NCBI GenBank assembly: GCA_027574665.1
Contig: CM050653.1
Coordinates: forward strand, 41,676,118 to 41,740,117
Source: Rhynochetos jubatus
Taxonomy: Eukaryota > Chordata > Aves > Eurypygiformes > Rhynochetidae
Reading direction: 5' to 3'
Length of the DNA stretch: 64,000 nucleotides
The notes beneath the pieces are model-generated. The model did no database searches. It was not told the origin of the DNA and saw only the letters and a list, made by a program, of their open reading frames with translations. Made by a program: the position numbers and the translations under genes. The number at the start of each line of letters is the position of its first letter. The first letter of the stretch is position 1. This document shows positions 62,001 through 64,000 of the stretch, piece after piece.

Positions 62001-64000
62001 CAGCTCCTTCAGTCCAGGTACCTTAAAACTGTATCGATGAACAAAGAACCTTGCTATTTAATAGTTCACTAATCAAGCTGATTTGCCTAAGGATAGCTAA
62101 CTGAATTTCTAAGAAGCCATATATCCTGGTGCAACCAGTAATGAAGCATGTGATAACCGTGGAGGAGTGGGGGGAAAAAAAAAGACTCAGGAACAAAACA
62201 CTTATCTTAACACTGACAACATTAATAGTCTGGGATTGACAAAACCTCTCTGAGGTGGGGGATGCTGCTATTTTCAAACATCCTCCTCTCACAAGAGACC
62301 AAACACCACCGAGGATGCCTTTACCCACACACACACACACACCTCCCGCCAGCATGAAAAATGGTCCAGGTTTGCTCTCCACTCTTCAGCACTCACCATC
62401 GCAGCACCATGAAGTCTAGAATCAGGCAGAGCTGCGGATGGCCCAGAGCAAATTTGAATGAGTTAGCTTATGAAATTTTGGACAACAGCAAAAGCTTGCC
62501 ATCTATTTATCGTTAGATCTCATTATTTTCCCTCTACCATCTTCTACCTTAATACTGTGGCTCAGGTATTTCCATTGGTCTACTTTTACATAAGGGCCTA
62601 ATCCTAAAGGAAGTCTTCAGATAGCAGCAGAGTGAAAAGTTTTGGGAAAAGTGAACAACAGTGAACATTGACTGCTACCAAATTGTCGGTGTTTTCCAAC
62701 TGATATAATGCCCTACCTGCACAAGCAAATGCAACTAGCAGGCAGTTGTACAGACAGCTCAAACTTATGCATTGAAGTCCTCTTTCTGCAGATGTGCATG
62801 ACTGCCACCGAAGAAAACATCACCTTCTTCTTTTGCCTACAGTCTGTTTTGTACACGTCTCAGAATGCTTTGCAAGTGTTAATTCATTTTGTGGTGTGGA
62901 AGAGAATTACATAACGCGACCAGTCAGCGGCGATGCCCCAGTTATCGCAAAGAACGGTGAGTTCCTCTCTCTTCACAAACCTTCATTCCACAGCAAAGGC
63001 TGGAGCAAATCCGACTGACAGGGAGAAGGACTGGTACTTCCTTTCAGTTCTGGTGAAGATTCATGCGGAGAGAAAGCGGTGTCATGGCAGAGAAATGCAA
63101 CGCGAAGAAATAGGAGAGGAAGTTTAGCTGTAGCATATCACTGCCATACCCTAAATACGATCCCACATCAATAATTTAGGGCTCTCAGGAAACACCAGGA
63201 TTTGTCACAGCCTAGAAGACATGCCTTTCAAAGGTGGTATTTTCTATGGCAGCTCCACATCACAAGTCAGTAAATATTGCATCTGTTCTTAAGTCTAAAC
63301 TCTTAGGATGAAAACAGCAAACAGACCCCCAAACAGTTAGAGGACTAACCAAGGCCATTTCACTCTTAAAGCACATCAAATTAATACTACCAGCATTAGG
63401 TGTGGTACAAAGGAAGGGGGGAAATTCTCAGCTTCCCACCTTCCTCCCTCCAAAGTCCTACTTACTACTCACTTTCCCCACCCTCTGTTTACTTAAAATC
63501 AGATTGTAATCAGGGAACATGAGATTTTTTTTCTTAAGGAAGTTTATTTCTGAAGGTAATGGGGAGACGTAAATATGCCGCCTGTTTACTGAGGCTCATA
63601 AACACATAAGAACACAGGCAATTAATTGTCACCAAGAGAGTTCCAGCAAACACAGAGAATCCTAGCTTTTTAGGGCATGTTTAACTAAATGTTCACCCAT
63701 CATGTACTGAATTACTTAGTGAGATATTAATTCTGTGCTCCAGCTGAGGGTAATCACAGAACAAACCGGCATTATTCAAGTTGCTCTGTGAAACCGCGGT
63801 GAGGGTAAGCTTAAGAACAAAGGCCAGCAGGAGTCGAGCCTCTCAACTTGAAAGGAATTATCTTTTCCTCTAATTGAAGTGAGGGCTGTTTTGTTTTGGT
63901 TTTTTCTTTCCTTCCTCTGGCTAAATTTCCACCAACACTCCTTGGCAGAGGGTCTCCTTGCAAGGGGACTATCGCGGTTACATCTCAGGAGCAGGGGGTC
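59100..64000. other. 5' flank of RBMS3, no gene recognised
   Basis: This stretch holds an A-run near 59199-59216, a short (CA)n at 62326-62342 and a small A/T hairpin at 60831-60849. Open frames are short, overlap on both strands and show no known domain. GC content drops from the island to ordinary AT-rich levels. In other vertebrates the region upstream of RBMS3 is gene-poor, which fits. Confidence 0.5.
62326..62342 (+). repeat. Short (CA)n microsatellite
   Basis: About 8.5 CA units in the 5' flank. Confidence 0.9.

Noticed and set aside
1-64000. Endogenous retrovirus, LTR element or other virus-derived fossil
   Set aside because: No paired long terminal repeats, primer-binding site or gag/pol-like frame was recognised. 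Old solo LTRs of unknown families cannot be excluded by eye.
1-64000. tRNA, rRNA, microRNA genes or CRISPR arrays
   Set aside because: No cloverleaf box A/B pairs, rRNA segments or regularly spaced repeats were seen. Hairpin-based microRNA calls would need folding I cannot run.

Overview
The window looks like nuclear DNA of a bird. Two elements carry the avian CR1 LINE 3' end, with its closing repeat of ATTCTATG-type octamers. Older, decayed sauropsid repeats (an ancient CR1, MIR/CORE-SINE-like pieces) lie between them. The only protein-coding sequence I can name encodes the first 25 residues of RBMS3, an RRM-type single-strand nucleic-acid-binding protein, on the minus strand near the right end. 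No bacterial-style operon, CRISPR array, rRNA, tRNA or intact mobile element was seen, and nothing that qualifies as a new biological system.

Layout. From 1 to 57752 the sequence reads as the first part of RBMS3 intron 1, running leftward from exon 1. It is noncoding, with few modern transposons (two CR1 copies, about 0.4 kb together), several fossil repeats, A/C- or G/T-rich low-complexity tracts, microsatellites and a few CpG-dense patches. Exon 1 (57753-57827) sits inside a CpG island of about 1.4 kb (roughly 57560-58970). The island holds the inferred 5' UTR, three short upstream ORFs, a (GT)n tract, a G-quadruplex motif, a purine-rich tract, GC boxes and a TATA element readable on both strands. 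From about 59000 to 64000 is the 5' flank, with a perfect MEF2 consensus and otherwise no recognised gene.

How it works together. The right-hand 6 kb is a GC-rich promoter driving RBMS3 leftward, possibly also a divergent rightward transcript. The intron probably holds distal regulatory elements; the best composite candidate is 49.34-49.72 kb (CpG patch, TATA/MEF2-like box and G-quadruplex). A diverged 105-bp direct repeat at 34.0 and 34.7 kb, of a family I do not recognise, is the clearest unexplained structure. Nearly all listed open frames of 60-240 codons look like chance frames: they lack recognisable domains, several begin at non-ATG codons, and the longest lie in the CpG island, where stop codons are rare.
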